Assembly: GCA_030536255.1 (NCBI GenBank)
Contig: JAUNQI010000013.1
Coordinates: forward strand, 13,866-77,865
Direction of reading: 5' to 3'
Length of the DNA stretch: 64,000 nt
Source of the DNA: Eubacteriales bacterium
Lineage (GTDB): Bacteria > Bacillota > Clostridia > Oscillospirales > Oscillospiraceae
Shown in pieces: positions 34,234 through 45,925 of the stretch (position 1 is the first letter of the stretch; each line of letters begins with the position of its first letter). Below the pieces are notes generated by a model. That model did not search any database and was not told the DNA's origin. It worked only from the letters and a program-made list of their open reading frames with translations. Made by a program: the position numbers and the translations under genes.

Positions 34234-35922
34234 TTACTTATTGAAGCTGTCCTTCAGTGCAACGCTTCTGTTGAAAACAAGATGACCGGGGGCGGCATCC
34301 TTATTATCCAGGCAGAAGTAACCCTGACGCATGAACTGGAAACCTTCGCTGTCCTTGCCCTTTTCCGGCATCGCAGCTTCCGCCAGACCGGCCTCGACTT
34401 TGCATCCGGTGAGAACCTTGAGACTCTCCGGGTTCAGGCAGTCTAGGAAGTTTTTGTCCGGGCCGTCCGGTTCCGGATCCGAGAACAGATAGGAGTACAT
34501 ACGTACTTCCGCATCCGCAGCGGTATTTGCATCTACCCAGTGGATCGTTGCACCCTTCACCTTATGTCCGTCGGCAGGATCGCCTCCCCTGCTGTCCGGC
34601 TGATATTCACAGAGAACCTCGACGATCTTTCCGGTCTCATCTTTGACACAGCCCGTGCAGGTAACAAGATATGCGCCCTTCAGACGTACTTCATTACCGG
34701 GGAACATTCTCTTGTACTTCGGAGGAGGAACCTCCTCAAAATCTTCACGCTCAATATAAAGGTCACGGGAGAAGGAAATTTCTCTGGTCCCAGCAGCTTC
34801 GTCGAGAGGATTGTTTTCAACGGTAAGCTTCTCGCTCTGTCCTTCCGGATAATTGACGATCGTAAGCTTAACAGGATCAAGAACCGCCATCACGCGCTTT
34901 GCATTCGCATTGAGATCCTCGCGGAGGCAGCTTTCAAGGAAAGCCCAGTCCACCGTGGAATCGACTTTGGAAACACCGATGCGCTCGCAGAAATTGCGAA
35001 TACTCTTATGAGTATAGCCTCTTCTTCTCAGGCCGCAAAGCGTCGGCATACGGGGATCATCCCAGCCGGATACATAGCCGTTCTCCACCAGAAGACGGAG
35101 CTTGCGCTTGCTCATCACGGTATAGTTGATTCCGAGACGAGCAAACTCGATCTGGCGGGGCTTATGATATGGAATAGAAACATTGGAAACCACCCAGTCA
35201 TACAGAGGCCGGTGAGCTTCATATTCGAGAGAACAGAGAGAATGCGTAATTCCCTCCAGAGCATCCTGAATCGGATGCGCAAAATCATACATCGGGAAAA
35301 TACACCACTTTGTCCCCTGTCTGTGGTGCTCAATATATCTGATACGGTAAAGAACCGGATCGCGCATATTGAAGTTGCCGCTGGCAAGATCAATCTTTGC
35401 TCGGAGAGTATACTTTCCTTCCTCAAACTCGCCTTTGCGCATTCTCTCAAAAAGATCCAGAGATTCCTCTATCGGTCTGTCACGCCAGGGAGACTGAGCC
35501 GGATGGCTGATATCTCCGCGATACTCCTTAAACTGATCAGGAGTCAGCTCACATACATATGCCAAACCTTTTTTAATCAGCTCTATTGCGTACTCATAAG
35601 TCTTCTCGAAATAGTCGGAGCCATAGTAGAAACGGTCATCCCAGTCAAATCCGAGCCAGTGGATATCATCCTGTATTGCCTCAACGAATTCTGTATCCTC
35701 TTTCGCGGGATTGGTATCATCCATTCTCAGATTGCAGATTCCGCCAAATTTTTCAGCCATGCCGAAATCTATCGTCAGAGCTTTGCAGTGACCGATATGA
35801 AGATAACCGTTCGGCTCAGGCGGAAAACGCGTATGAACCTTCATGCCGTAGCAACGGTTTCCTTCTGAAAGATCCTCTTCTATAAACTGCTCAATAAAGT
35901 TTTTGGAAACATTCTCGTCCAT
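34234..35922 (-). CDS. glnS: Glutaminyl-tRNA synthetase
   Basis: This 562-residue class I synthetase charges tRNA-Gln directly. The HIGH motif occurs in PPEPNGYLHIGHCKAL (near residue 35-50) and the KMSKS equivalent is VMSKRKL. The Gln-specific feature NLRMDDTNPAKED and the C-terminal beta-barrel anticodon-binding domains (about 345-550) are present. Many Clostridia rely on GatCAB instead, so a true GlnRS is informative. GGAGAG precedes the ATG. It probably forms a unit with the downstream GH25 gene. Confidence 0.95.
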   Translation of the reverse strand: MDENVSKNFIEQFIEEDLSEGNRCYGMKVHTRFPPEPNGYLHIGHCKALTIDFGMAEKFGGICNLRMDDTNPAKEDTEFVEAIQDDIHWLGFDWDDRFYYGSDYFEKTYEYAIELIKKGLAYVCELTPDQFKEYRGDISHPAQSPWRDRPIEESLDLFERMRKGEFEEGKYTLRAKIDLASGNFNMRDPVLYRIRYIEHHRQGTKWCIFPMYDFAHPIQDALEGITHSLCSLEYEAHRPLYDWVVSNVSIPYHKPRQIEFARLGINYTVMSKRKLRLLVENGYVSGWDDPRMPTLCGLRRRGYTHKSIRNFCERIGVSKVDSTVDWAFLESCLREDLNANAKRVMAVLDPVKLTIVNYPEGQSEKLTVENNPLDEAAGTREISFSRDLYIEREDFEEVPPPKYKRMFPGNEVRLKGAYLVTCTGCVKDETGKIVEVLCEYQPDSRGGDPADGHKVKGATIHWVDANTAADAEVRMYSYLFSDPEPDGPDKNFLDCLNPESLKVLTGCKVEAGLAEAAMPEKGKDSEGFQFMRQGYFCLDNKDAAPGHLVFNRSVALKDSFNK

Positions 35923-36006
35923 TGTTTTCTCTCCGTTACAAAAAATGACTGTGAGTAATTATATACGAATATTCAGCCGATTACAACATTTTTTCGCAAC
36001 TAATCC

Positions 36007-36035
36007 TTGACTTTTATATGGTGAAAAACTATAAT
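36007..36035 (+). promoter_or_regulatory. Promoter of the T-box/valS transcript
   Basis: TTGACT (36007-36012) and TATAAT (36030-36035) are spaced exactly 17 bases apart, just before the T-box leader. Confidence 0.75.
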
Positions 36036-36044
36036 TCATTTAAA

Positions 36045-36285
36045 TGCCGTGAAGGGCAGGAGTACGCAGAAACTGTGAGTCAGAGAGAAGACGGCCGGTG
36101 CGAGTCTTCGGATCAGACTGCGGAAGGTCGGCCCGGAGCACTGAGGCTGAAGCTCCCATTGCTGGGGAGTGCGTAAGCCAAAGCGGGTGATGTCGTTATT
36201 CATCAAGAGTGCCGCTTCAAAAGCGGAATTCAGGTGGTACCGCGGTAATTTTATCGCCCTGAGGTTATACCTCAGGGTGTTTCTT
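36045..36285 (+). promoter_or_regulatory. T-box riboswitch leader of valS
   Basis: The leader holds the invariant T-box AGGTGGTACCGCG (36233-36245), which pairs with the end of uncharged tRNA. A terminator follows, made of CCCTGAGGT (36258-36266) and ACCTCAGGG (36270-36278) plus a T-rich run. The upstream part can fold as stem I; a GTC (valine) triplet at 36127-36129 is a possible specifier codon, but this was not folded rigorously. Uncharged tRNA-Val should favour read-through into valS. The rest of the 403-base gap upstream holds only the promoter. Confidence 0.92.
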
Positions 36286-36325
36286 TTTGAAGCACCCGGG
36301 GAATCTCAAAAAGGAGGAAGATTCA

Positions 36326-38965
36326 ATGAAAGAACTTCCAAAAGTGTATGACCCTAAAGCGGTCGAAAAGAAAATATATTCCATGTGGGTCGATGAAGGC
36401 TGCTTCGACGCCAAAATTGATCCGGATAAGAAGCCGTTCTCCATCGTAATGCCTCCCCCGAATGTTACCGGTCAGCTGCACATGGGCCACGCTCTTGACT
36501 CTACGCTTCAGGATATCCTCACGAGATACAAGAGAATGCAGGGTTACTCAGCTCTCTGGCTTCCCGGCGTTGACCATGCGGGAATTGCAACCCAGATTAA
36601 GGTTGAAGAAGTCCTTCGCAAAGAAGAAGGGAAAACAAGATACGACCTCGGGCGTGACCGTTTCCTTGAGCGCGTGTGGGACTGGAAAAACAAATTCGGA
36701 GATAAAATAGTAGAACAGCAAAAGAGTCTCGGCGTTTCATGCGACTGGAGCCGTTCCCGCTTCACCATGGACGATACCTGTGCGAAAGCTGTTCGTGAAA
36801 CCTTCTGTGATCTCTACGACAAAGGGCTTATCTACAAAGGACGCAGAATTATTAACTGGTGCCCTCACTGCAGAACCGCTCTTTCCGACGCAGAAGTTGA
36901 ATACAAGGATATTCCCGGACACTTCTGGCATATCCGTTATCCCGTGGAGGATTCCGATGAGGAATTCATTATTGCCACTACCCGTCCCGAGACAATGCTC
37001 GGTGATACCGGCGTAGCCGTCCATCCGGATGACGAGCGCTACAAGCATCTCGTCGGCAAGAACGCGATCCTTCCTCTCGTAGGAAGAAAGCTCCCCATCG
37101 TTGCCGACAATTACGTTGAGCTCGACTTCGGTACAGGCGCCGTTAAAATGACGCCATGCCATGACCCCAACGACTATGAGGTTGCTCTCCGCCATAATCT
37201 TGAAATGATCCAGGTCATCGACGAGGATGCAAAAATCATCAATGACGGCTGCGGAGGAAAATATGACGGGCTTGACCGTTATGAAGCACGAGAAGTGATC
37301 GTTAAGGATCTTGAAGATCAGGGTTACCTTGTAAAGGTGGAAGATTACAGCCATAATGTCGGCTGCTGCTATCGCTGCGGAACTACCGTTGAGCCTCTTA
37401 CCTCTCCTCAGTGGTTTGTCAAGATGGCTCCCCTCGCCAGAAAGGCCATTGATGTCGTAAATGACGGACGCATTAAGTTTGTTCCTGAACGCTTCACCAA
37501 GACCTATCTGAACTGGATGGAAAATGTTCATGACTGGTGCATATCCCGTCAGCTCTGGTGGGGTCATCAGATTCCTGCCTGGTACTGCGATGACTGCGGA
37601 CATATCACCGTAAGCCGCGCTGATGCCTGCGAATGTGAAAAATGCCACAGCAAAAATATTCACCGTGACGAAGATGTTCTCGACACCTGGTTTTCCTCCG
37701 CACTCTGGCCGTTCTCCACAATGGGATGGCCCGAAAAGACCCCTGAGCTGGATTACTGGTATCCGACGTCTGTAATGGTCACCGGATATGATATTATTTT
37801 CTTCTGGGTTGCCAGAATGATATTCTCCGGCATGGAGCAGATGGATAAGGAGCCGTTCAAGACGGTATTCATTCACGGCCTTGTCCGTGACAGTCTCGGA
37901 CGCAAGATGTCCAAGTCCCTCGGAAATGGAATTGATCCGCTTGAAATGGTCGACCAGTTCGGTGCTGATGCTCTCCGGTTTAACCTCATCACCGGCAACT
38001 CTCCCGGAAACGATATGCGCTTCTATGTCGAGAAATGCGAAGCCATGCGTAATTTCTGCAACAAGATCTGGAACGCTTCCCGCTTCGTGATGATGAATCT
38101 CACCATCGACAAAAACGAGCTTCCGGAAAAGCTTGAAATAGAAGATAAATGGATCCTCTCCAAGCTGAATGACACCGTTAAAGAAGTATGTGACAATATG
38201 GACGCATTTGAGCTCGGTGTTGCCTCTTCAAAGATCTATGACTTTATCTGGGATTCCTTCTGTGACTGGTACATTGAACTTACGAAGCCGCGTCTGAATT
38301 CCGACAATCAGGAACTGAAGGAAAACACGCAGAAAGTCCTTCTCTATGTTCTCACAGAGATCCTCAAGCTGCTTCATCCTTTCATGCCCTTCATTACAGA
38401 GGAAATCTGGCAGGCGCTTCCCCATTCCGATGCCGCCGGGAACGCGCTCATGCTTGAAAAGTATCCCGAGTACAGCAGCTGCCTGAGCTTCCCCGAGGAC
38501 GAAAGCAACTTTGAAATGGTTATGACAGCAATCAAAGCCGTTCGTGCCCGCAGAGCTGAAATGAATGTTGCTCCTTCGAGAAAAGCTCATCTCTATATAG
38601 TGACGGACACCAGAACCGCATTTGAAGCGGGAACCGATTACATCTGCAAGCTGGCATATTCCGAAAGTGTTTCCATTCTTGACAGCGTTCCTGCCGAGAG
38701 CGAAAAAATGGTATCTGTTGTTACGGATAATGCCCGTCTGTTTATGCCTATGGCAGACCTCGTTGACTTTGAAGCTGAAAAAGCAAGGATTCTTAAAGAG
38801 ATAGAAAAGAATGAGAAGCTTCTTGCCGGTCAGGAAGCAAAGCTGGCAAATCAGAATTTTGTTTCCAGAGCCCCTGAAGCTGTCGTTCAGATCGAGCGTG
38901 ACAAGAAGGCAAAGCTTGAAGCACTGATTGAAAATCTGAAGCTCAGCCTTGACAATCTCGGCTGA
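36326..38965 (+). CDS. valS: Valyl-tRNA synthetase
   Basis: This 879-residue class I synthetase attaches valine to tRNA-Val. HIGH appears as HMGH in [15 protein letters not shown] (near residue 43-50) and KMSKS in [14 protein letters not shown]. The editing domain lies between about 190 and 330. The C-terminal coiled-coil arm ([23 protein letters not shown]) is typical of ValRS. The start at 36326 follows AGGAGG; an upstream ATG at 36287 is still in the T-box terminator. It is regulated by the T-box leader. Confidence 0.97.
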   Translation: MKELPKVYDPKAVEKKIYSMWVDEGCFDAKIDPDKKPFSIVMPPPNVTGQLHMGHALDSTLQDILTRYKRMQGYSALWLPGVDHAGIATQIKVEEVLRKEEGKTRYDLGRDRFLERVWDWKNKFGDKIVEQQKSLGVSCDWSRSRFTMDDTCAKAVRETFCDLYDKGLIYKGRRIINWCPHCRTALSDAEVEYKDIPGHFWHIRYPVEDSDEEFIIATTRPETMLGDTGVAVHPDDERYKHLVGKNAILPLVGRKLPIVADNYVELDFGTGAVKMTPCHDPNDYEVALRHNLEMIQVIDEDAKIINDGCGGKYDGLDRYEAREVIVKDLEDQGYLVKVEDYSHNVGCCYRCGTTVEPLTSPQWFVKMAPLARKAIDVVNDGRIKFVPERFTKTYLNWMENVHDWCISRQLWWGHQIPAWYCDDCGHITVSRADACECEKCHSKNIHRDEDVLDTWFSSALWPFSTMGWPEKTPELDYWYPTSVMVTGYDIIFFWVARMIFSGMEQMDKEPFKTVFIHGLVRDSLGRKMSKSLGNGIDPLEMVDQFGADALRFNLITGNSPGNDMRFYVEKCEAMRNFCNKIWNASRFVMMNLTIDKNELPEKLEIEDKWILSKLNDTVKEVCDNMDAFELGVASSKIYDFIWDSFCDWYIELTKPRLNSDNQELKENTQKVLLYVLTEILKLLHPFMPFITEEIWQALPHSDAAGNALMLEKYPEYSSCLSFPEDESNFEMVMTAIKAVRARRAEMNVAPSRKAHLYIVTDTRTAFEAGTDYICKLAYSESVSILDSVPAESEKMVSVVTDNARLFMPMADLVDFEAEKARILKEIEKNEKLLAGQEAKLANQNFVSRAPEAVVQIERDKKAKLEALIENLKLSLDNLG

Positions 38966-38981
38966 CGGCACGAAGAACCGG

Positions 38982-39593
38982 ATGGAAAACAAACTGCTTA
39001 TCCGGACAGAGATGTTCGGATACTCCAAAAGTGATACGGAAGACTATATTTTAAAGCTTCAAACGGAGTTTGACCGAAAACTTTCGGAAGCCAAAAGCAG
39101 CTTCCGAACCAGTACGGAACAGCTGGAGAGTTCATATTATCAGGCCGAAGAAGAAAAGCTGAAGCTTGAGAAAGAGAAAAAGCAGCTTGAGGACAGGATT
39201 CGCCAGCTCAGCGAGGAATACGAAAGAACAATTGCTGAAATAAAAAGAGAAAACGAAAACCTCGCTGAAGCAATGGAAGTTCTTCTTTCCTCCTGCGAAT
39301 CTTCTGAAAGCCAAACAGCGGAAGCCACTGGTCAGACCGACAGCATTGCAGAACCGGAAGCGCTTCCTCCCGCCGAGTTTTCCAGAATCTTTTCCGCAAT
39401 ACAAATGTCTGATGAATCGCTCATCGGCGAATCTCAAAGTACTGAACCGGATAATGTGAGCAAACGTACGGTCATCGTCAATTCCGATCCGCAGAAGATC
39501 AAAAAATCTCTGGATGTGCTTTCGGACTCACTCAGCAGTTTCACAAAAGAGACGCTGAATGCTATCAGCAGAATCAAAGATTCCGTACATTAA
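38982..39593 (+). CDS. DivIVA-like coiled-coil protein
   Basis: This 203-residue cytoplasmic protein starts with a short region FGYSKSDTEDYILKLQTEFD that resembles the membrane-binding head of DivIVA/GpsB proteins. A long charged coiled coil (about 25-100, Glu/Lys/Leu heptads) follows. The rest is Ser/Glu-rich and probably disordered, ending in a short amphipathic helix. DivIVA-type proteins organise cell division and polar growth. It begins 16 bases after valS and ends in a strong terminator, so it is in the valS transcript. The ribosome site is weak, and the start is less certain than most. Confidence 0.65.
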   Translation: MENKLLIRTEMFGYSKSDTEDYILKLQTEFDRKLSEAKSSFRTSTEQLESSYYQAEEEKLKLEKEKKQLEDRIRQLSEEYERTIAEIKRENENLAEAMEVLLSSCESSESQTAEATGQTDSIAEPEALPPAEFSRIFSAIQMSDESLIGESQSTEPDNVSKRTVIVNSDPQKIKKSLDVLSDSLSSFTKETLNAISRIKDSVH

Positions 39594-39628
39594 TATATTG
39601 AAAAGCGGTCTTATAGTCTGTTTCATGG

Positions 39629-39656
39629 AACCGGGACACCTTCGTGTCCCGGTTTT
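39629..39656 (+). terminator. Intrinsic terminator of the valS operon
   Basis: AACCGGGACAC and GTGTCCCGGTT form a perfect 11-bp stem with a CTTC loop, followed by TTTCTG. Confidence 0.85.
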
Positions 39657-39792
39657 TCTGTTAATCGTTATTCCATGTTAATCAATCATCTGACAGATTC
39701 GTTCATTTCCCACAAACGGAAATGTATAAGTCATATAATTATATGCCGTTTTGCACATTATTCACAATTCAGAGAAAAAGTGCAAAAATCTA

Positions 39793-39821
39793 TTGTTTTT
39801 CTGCCGAACCCGTGCTACAAT
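39793..39821 (+). promoter_or_regulatory. Promoter of the glycine riboswitch/AGCS transcript
   Basis: TTGTTT (39793-39798) and TACAAT (39816-39821) are 17 bases apart. Between the valS terminator and this promoter nothing else was recognised. Confidence 0.55.
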
Positions 39822-39890
39822 TTAAAGCGTTAAATATGATGCCCGTTGAAACAGCTTGAATTTCTTTAAGGGAAAACAGGCCGTGGAGGG

Positions 39891-39975
39891 GACTCTGGAG
39901 AATCTCATTAAGTTGAGTGCCGAAGGTGCAAGGCGTTCTGCCGAATCTCTCAGGCAAAAGGACAGGGGAAGAGTC
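39891..39975 (+). promoter_or_regulatory. Glycine riboswitch, single aptamer
   Basis: P1 is formed by GACTCT (39891-39896) and AGAGTC (39970-39975). The conserved core GCCGAAGGTGCAA (39919-39931) and the downstream CCGAATCTCTCAGGCAAAAG stretch through GGACAG match the glycine aptamer. Only one aptamer is obvious, unlike the common tandem form. It controls the sodium/alanine-type symporter that follows. Confidence 0.92.
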
Positions 39976-39992
39976 ATTCTTCATGTTCTCCG

Positions 39993-40024
39993 GAGTTGCT
40001 GTTTTCAGCAGCTCATTTTTTATT
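39993..40024 (+). terminator. Expression-platform terminator of the glycine riboswitch
   Basis: GAGTTGCTG and CAGCAGCTC pair (one G-U) around a TTTT loop, followed by ATTTTTTATTTT, 18 bases after the aptamer. Ligand-dependent folding should decide whether the symporter gene is read. Confidence 0.7.
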
Positions 40025-40048
40025 TTCTGAAGGAGAAAGGAAAACACT

Positions 40049-41455
40049 ATGGAAAACTTTATTGCAGGCGTTGAAAAAGTAAACGGCGCGCTAAACAGCT
40101 TTGCCTGGGGCCCGGTCATGCTGCTGCTGCTTGTCGGCACAGGCGTATACCTGACCGTAAAGACGAAATGGCTTCAGGTATCTCACTTCGGCCGGATCAT
40201 GAAGGCCACCGTCGGTTCTCTTTTCAAAAAAGACAACAAAGATGCTAAATCCGACGGTAAAAATATATCTGCGTTTCAAGCTGTTTCCACTGCTCTCGCA
40301 GGAACTGTCGGAACTGGCAACATTGCCGGCGTAACCGGTGCGATCTTCGCAGGCGGTCCCGGTGCGGTATTCTGGATGTGGGTCGCAGCCTTCTTCGGAA
40401 TGGTAACAAAATACTCTGAGATCGTTCTTGCCATGAAATACAGAGTCAAGGATAACGAGGGACTTTATCACGGCGGACCCATGTACTACATTGAAAACGG
40501 TATTGGGAAAAAATGGAAATGGCTTGCTGTTATTTTCTGTCTGCTTGGTGCCTTCGCTTCCTTCGGAATCGGAAATATTGCCCAGGGAAATGAAATAGCC
40601 GGTTCTCTGTTTGATCTGTTTGGTCTTCCCAAACTTTGGGGCGGAATTATTCTCGCAATCGTCGTTGCTCTCGTTACAATCGGCGGAATACAGCGTATCA
40701 GCAAAGTAACATCCATTCTTGTTCCGTTCATGTCCGTTTTCTATGTCCTCGCCGGAATTATTATCATTATTATGAGAATCACTGATATTCCCGCGGTACT
40801 CGGCCAGATCTTCTCTCAGGCCTTCTCCTTTAAATCCGTTGGCGGCGGTCTTTTCGGATATACGATCATGATGGCCATGAAGCAGGGCTTTGCAAGAGGC
40901 GTTTTCTCCAATGAGGCCGGTCTCGGCTCCGCACCTATCGCTCACGCCGCTTCCTCTACTGAGGAACCCTGTGAGCAGGCAATCTGGGGCGTATTTGAAG
41001 TATTTATTGATACCATCATCATCTGCTCCATCACTGCATTTGCAGTTCTTCTTTCCGGAATACTGGACGCTGAAGGCGGTCTCTCCGCTTTCACCTCAAA
41101 GGGTTCCGCAGCAGCCGCTGCATTCAATACCATTCTTCCCGGTACGATCGGCGGAAAGATCATTCAGATCAGTCTTCTCTTCTTCGCCTTATCCACGATT
41201 CTTTCCTGGGCATACTACGGAGAAAACTGCTGGAGATATCTCACAAATGACAATAAAGCGGTCATCATGGCATACAAAATCATCTTCATTCTTGTCTGCA
41301 TAGTCGGAGCTGTCGGTTCCGGAACGCTTATGTGGGATATTGCGGATACGCTCAACGGTCTGATGGCAATTCCGAACCTGATCGCGCTTCTCGTTCTCAG
41401 CGGAACCGTTGCAAAAATCACAAAGGACTATTTCAGCAATCATATGCTGAAATAA
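40049..41455 (+). CDS. Sodium/amino-acid (alanine/glycine) symporter, AGCS family
   Basis: This 468-residue membrane protein has about eleven hydrophobic segments and clear AGCS signatures: ALAGTVGTGNIAGVTGAIFAGGPGAVFWMW and the family motif GFARGVFSNEAGLGSAPIAHA (near residue 280). AGCS proteins carry alanine or glycine with sodium. The glycine riboswitch upstream makes glycine the likely substrate. GGAG precedes the ATG. It is transcribed alone and ends in a strong terminator. Confidence 0.95.
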   Translation: MENFIAGVEKVNGALNSFAWGPVMLLLLVGTGVYLTVKTKWLQVSHFGRIMKATVGSLFKKDNKDAKSDGKNISAFQAVSTALAGTVGTGNIAGVTGAIFAGGPGAVFWMWVAAFFGMVTKYSEIVLAMKYRVKDNEGLYHGGPMYYIENGIGKKWKWLAVIFCLLGAFASFGIGNIAQGNEIAGSLFDLFGLPKLWGGIILAIVVALVTIGGIQRISKVTSILVPFMSVFYVLAGIIIIIMRITDIPAVLGQIFSQAFSFKSVGGGLFGYTIMMAMKQGFARGVFSNEAGLGSAPIAHAASSTEEPCEQAIWGVFEVFIDTIIICSITAFAVLLSGILDAEGGLSAFTSKGSAAAAAFNTILPGTIGGKIIQISLLFFALSTILSWAYYGENCWRYLTNDNKAVIMAYKIIFILVCIVGAVGSGTLMWDIADTLNGLMAIPNLIALLVLSGTVAKITKDYFSNHMLK

Positions 41456-41528
41456 CGCAAAACAGGAAATATTCTCGTGCGTTCGTTCTCTGCATAAGAT
41501 AAAACGGACAATAACCGGGATCCTCTCT

Positions 41529-41573
41529 CCACAGCCGGAACAGATATTATTCTGTATACGGCTGTGGTTTTTT
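41529..41573 (+). terminator. Intrinsic terminator of the AGCS symporter gene
   Basis: CCACAGCCG (41529-41537) pairs with CGGCTGTGG (41559-41567), followed by TTTTTT. Confidence 0.8.
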
Positions 41574-41793
41574 ATGTGCTGATACCTCCCGTCTTTTCAA
41601 ATGACTATTAAGGCATGATTCACTTTTTCGCTAAATTGGCAGACGCTTAGCTAATAAGTTAATTCAAAAAACATTTTTTAAGTATTATATTAATTTACCT
41701 GTTAATTAATCGTGCATATAGAACAATATTATATATATAATTGCTATTATTTCTGTCTATTCCAATAAAATATCCGTCATTTTTTATATAGTA

Positions 41794-41823
41794 TTGACAA
41801 GTAAGAAGTTATCACTCTATAAT
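41794..41823 (+). promoter_or_regulatory. Promoter of the GH51/ABC/ArsR operon
   Basis: Perfect TTGACA (41794-41799) and TATAAT (41818-41823) boxes are 18 bases apart, about 65 bases before the GH51 start. Confidence 0.7.
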
Positions 41824-41846
41824 AAGCATGTAAAAAAAACACCTAA

Positions 41847-43412
<1,566 letters not shown>

Positions 43413-43473
43413 ACGGAGCGCAATCCCCAACCTTGTTAGCAATTAAATTTATTTTTTCTAAGGAGGAAAAAAG

Positions 43474-44751
43474 ATGAAAAAGACTCTCGCACTCGCACTC
43501 GTTCTTTGCATTGTCCTTGCATTTGCAGCACCTGCATTCGCAGACGCAGAGCCGACCGAAATCGAGTACTGGACATTCCAGGCTCTTCATGTCGACTTCT
43601 ACAAGACCATGGCAGAAAAGTGGAACGAACTCAACCCCGATCGTCCGATCACAATCAAGGAAACCGTTCTTGACTATGAAGACATGCACAGCAAGCTCGG
43701 TATTGCTCTGCAGTCCGGTGAAGGCGCACCTGACCTTGTTGACATTGAAATCAACAAGTTCGCAAACTTCCTTCAGGGCGACATCCAGCTCCTTCCTCTG
43801 AACGAAGAACTCGCTCCCGAGCTTGATAACATTGTCAAGGCAAGAGTTGAGATCTATTCCAAGGATGACAACTACTACGGCATCTGCTTCCACATCGGTG
43901 CTGCTGTTATCTTCTACAATGCTAAGATGTGCGAAGAAGCAGGAATCGATTACCAGAACATCAAGACCTGGGACGATTATTATGAGGCAGGCAAAAAGTT
44001 CAAAGAAGCATTCCCCGACAAGTACTGGGCTTCTGTTGAGACCGGTGACGTATGGCATGTATGGCCTCTGATCGTTCAGGCCGGCGGTGACTTCACCACT
44101 GCTGACGGCGAGCCCAACCTCGATTCTCCCGAAGTTGCAAAAGCACTTGAGTACAACCGCAAGATGCTCGACGAGGGTATCGCATGCGTTGCACCCGGCG
44201 GCGGACATCATCAGGAAGAGTTCTACGGCTACATGAACGACGGCAACATCTGCTCCATCGTAATGCCTATGTGGTACCTCGACCGCTTCACCAACTACAT
44301 GCCCGACCTCAAGGGTCAGATGGCAGTATGGACTCTCCCTGTATGGGATGAGAACAGCCCCAAGTCTGTCGGCCAGGGCGGTACCGGCACTGCTGTTACC
44401 AATCAGGCTGATGATCCTCAGCTCACCAAGGACTTCCTCGTATACGCAAAGACCTCCCGTGACGGCGCTATCGTTGCATGGAATGATCTCGGATTTGATC
44501 CGATCCGCGTAGAAGCTCTTGATCTGCCCGAAGTAAAGGATGCAGAGAATGTATTCACTGAGTACTATGTAACCCGTCCGATCGATGTCCTCATGATGGT
44601 CAAGGACGACATCGCTGGTCATAACAACAACAGCGTAATGCCCGCAACTCTCGACACTGCAAAGGCAAATGTATTCACCCGCGCATACACTGAAGAGAAC
44701 GTCAACATCCCCGAGATGCTGGCTGAAGAGCAGGCAAATATCCTCTACTAA
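43474..44751 (+). CDS. Oligosaccharide ABC transporter substrate-binding protein (SBP_bac_1)
   Basis: This 425-residue exported protein has a signal peptide (MKKTLALALVLCIVLAFAAP) with a likely signal peptidase I cut after AFA. It has no lipobox. The mature part is an SBP_bac_1/MalE-like fold: EIEYWTFQALHVDFYKTMAEKWNE, SGEGAPDLVDIEINKFANFL and WDDYYEAGKKFKEAF are typical. Aromatic residues in the cleft suit oligosaccharides. AGGAGG precedes the ATG, 61 bases after GH51. The neighbour suggests arabinoxylan or arabinan oligosaccharides. Two stem-loops follow it. Confidence 0.9.
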   Translation: MKKTLALALVLCIVLAFAAPAFADAEPTEIEYWTFQALHVDFYKTMAEKWNELNPDRPITIKETVLDYEDMHSKLGIALQSGEGAPDLVDIEINKFANFLQGDIQLLPLNEELAPELDNIVKARVEIYSKDDNYYGICFHIGAAVIFYNAKMCEEAGIDYQNIKTWDDYYEAGKKFKEAFPDKYWASVETGDVWHVWPLIVQAGGDFTTADGEPNLDSPEVAKALEYNRKMLDEGIACVAPGGGHHQEEFYGYMNDGNICSIVMPMWYLDRFTNYMPDLKGQMAVWTLPVWDENSPKSVGQGGTGTAVTNQADDPQLTKDFLVYAKTSRDGAIVAWNDLGFDPIRVEALDLPEVKDAENVFTEYYVTRPIDVLMMVKDDIAGHNNNSVMPATLDTAKANVFTRAYTEENVNIPEMLAEEQANILY

Positions 44752-44791
44752 TCTCAAATCATACCCTGCCGTTTCCTTACGGCTGAGTAAA

Positions 44792-44854
44792 GGGGGAACG
44801 GAAAGCTTCCTGTACGGGGCTTTCCTTCCCCTCTTTTAATAAAAAGAGGCTTTT
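44792..44854 (+). terminator. Two nested stem-loops after the binding-protein gene
   Basis: GGGGAACGGAAAGC pairs with GCTTTCCTTCCCC (44793-44831). The overlapping stem CCTCTTTT/AAAAAGAGG (44830-44849) is followed by TTTT. Together they probably cut transcription between the binding protein and its permeases. Confidence 0.65.
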
Positions 44855-44978
44855 CAGATCTGTGCGCCGTTTCCGATGTAAATGAAGTATATTCTCACTT
44901 TTCTTTGCTGATGGAATATGCCTGATTTATGTCAGGAAAAGCACCTGAACATCCAACAACCCGCTACAGGAGGTACCA

Positions 44979-45920
44979 ATGAAAAAAGCACCGGATGGAA
45001 TTTATATTGAGGACTCCGGTTCCGGCAGACGGCTTAAATCTTTTGCCTATAATGCCAGGATCGCACCTTATGTGTTCGTTGCACCGTTCATCATCGTTTT
45101 TCTGATCTTCTATGTATATCCGATTATTTCCGGCTTCGTAATGAGCTTTCAGAATGTTGTCCCCGGACAGACGAAATTTGTCGGATGGAAAAACTATAAG
45201 ATCCTTACGAACCGGGAATTCAAGAAAGCGATCCGTAACAGTGTTGTCTATACGATTGCGACCCTTGCAACTCTTCTACCGATTCCGATGTTCCTTGCAG
45301 TACTGCTGAATTCCAAAAAAATGGTCGCCAAAGGGTTCTTCAGATCTATTTTCTTTCTTCCGGCATTGGTTTCCGTTGTTGTCGGCGGTTTCACTTTCCG
45401 TCTGATATTCGGTGAGCTCCCGACTTCTCTGCTCAACAGCGTCACTGCAAAATTCGGTGCAGAACCGATCAAATGGCTTGGCGGACCGAAACAGTGGACG
45501 ACCTACCTTGCACTGCTTGTTCTTGCAATCTGGCGGTGGCTCGGTGTAAACATCATTTATTATCTCTCCGGTCTGCAAAATATTCCAGATGAGTTGTATG
45601 AATCGGCGGATATTGACGGGGCAACCGGCTGGCAGAAATTTACAAGAATTACTATGCCGCTCCTGAAACCCACAACGATTTATGTCCTCACGATCAGTAT
45701 TTACGGAGGACTTGCAATGTTTCTGGAGAGTTATATGTTATTCAACGGAAACAACTCTCCGAACAACTCCGGTCTTACGATTGTCGGCTTCCTGTACAAG
45801 GTCGGATGGCAGCAGAATAAGTATGGTTATGCCTCCGCAGTCGGTGTCTGTCTGCTTCTGGTCACGCTCATCATTAACCTCATTCAGTTGAAGGCCACCG
45901 GATTCTTTGAGAAGGAGTGA
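44979..45920 (+). CDS. Oligosaccharide ABC permease (MalF/UgpA-like)
   Basis: This 313-residue protein has about six membrane segments and the BPD_transp_1 EAA loop (ELYESADIDGATGWQKFTRITMPLLKPT, near residue 205-232), which docks the ATPase. It pairs with the next permease. AGGAGG precedes the ATG after a 227-base gap with stem-loops. No ATPase gene is in the operon, as usual for CUT1 systems that share an MsmX-type ATPase. Confidence 0.92.
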   Translation: MKKAPDGIYIEDSGSGRRLKSFAYNARIAPYVFVAPFIIVFLIFYVYPIISGFVMSFQNVVPGQTKFVGWKNYKILTNREFKKAIRNSVVYTIATLATLLPIPMFLAVLLNSKKMVAKGFFRSIFFLPALVSVVVGGFTFRLIFGELPTSLLNSVTAKFGAEPIKWLGGPKQWTTYLALLVLAIWRWLGVNIIYYLSGLQNIPDELYESADIDGATGWQKFTRITMPLLKPTTIYVLTISIYGGLAMFLESYMLFNGNNSPNNSGLTIVGFLYKVGWQQNKYGYASAVGVCLLLVTLIINLIQLKATGFFEKE

Positions 45921-45925
45921 TGGAA

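Noticed and set aside
34540..35868. 442-codon plus-strand frame inside glnS
   Set aside because: glnS is complete on the other strand and the antisense product shows no family pattern.
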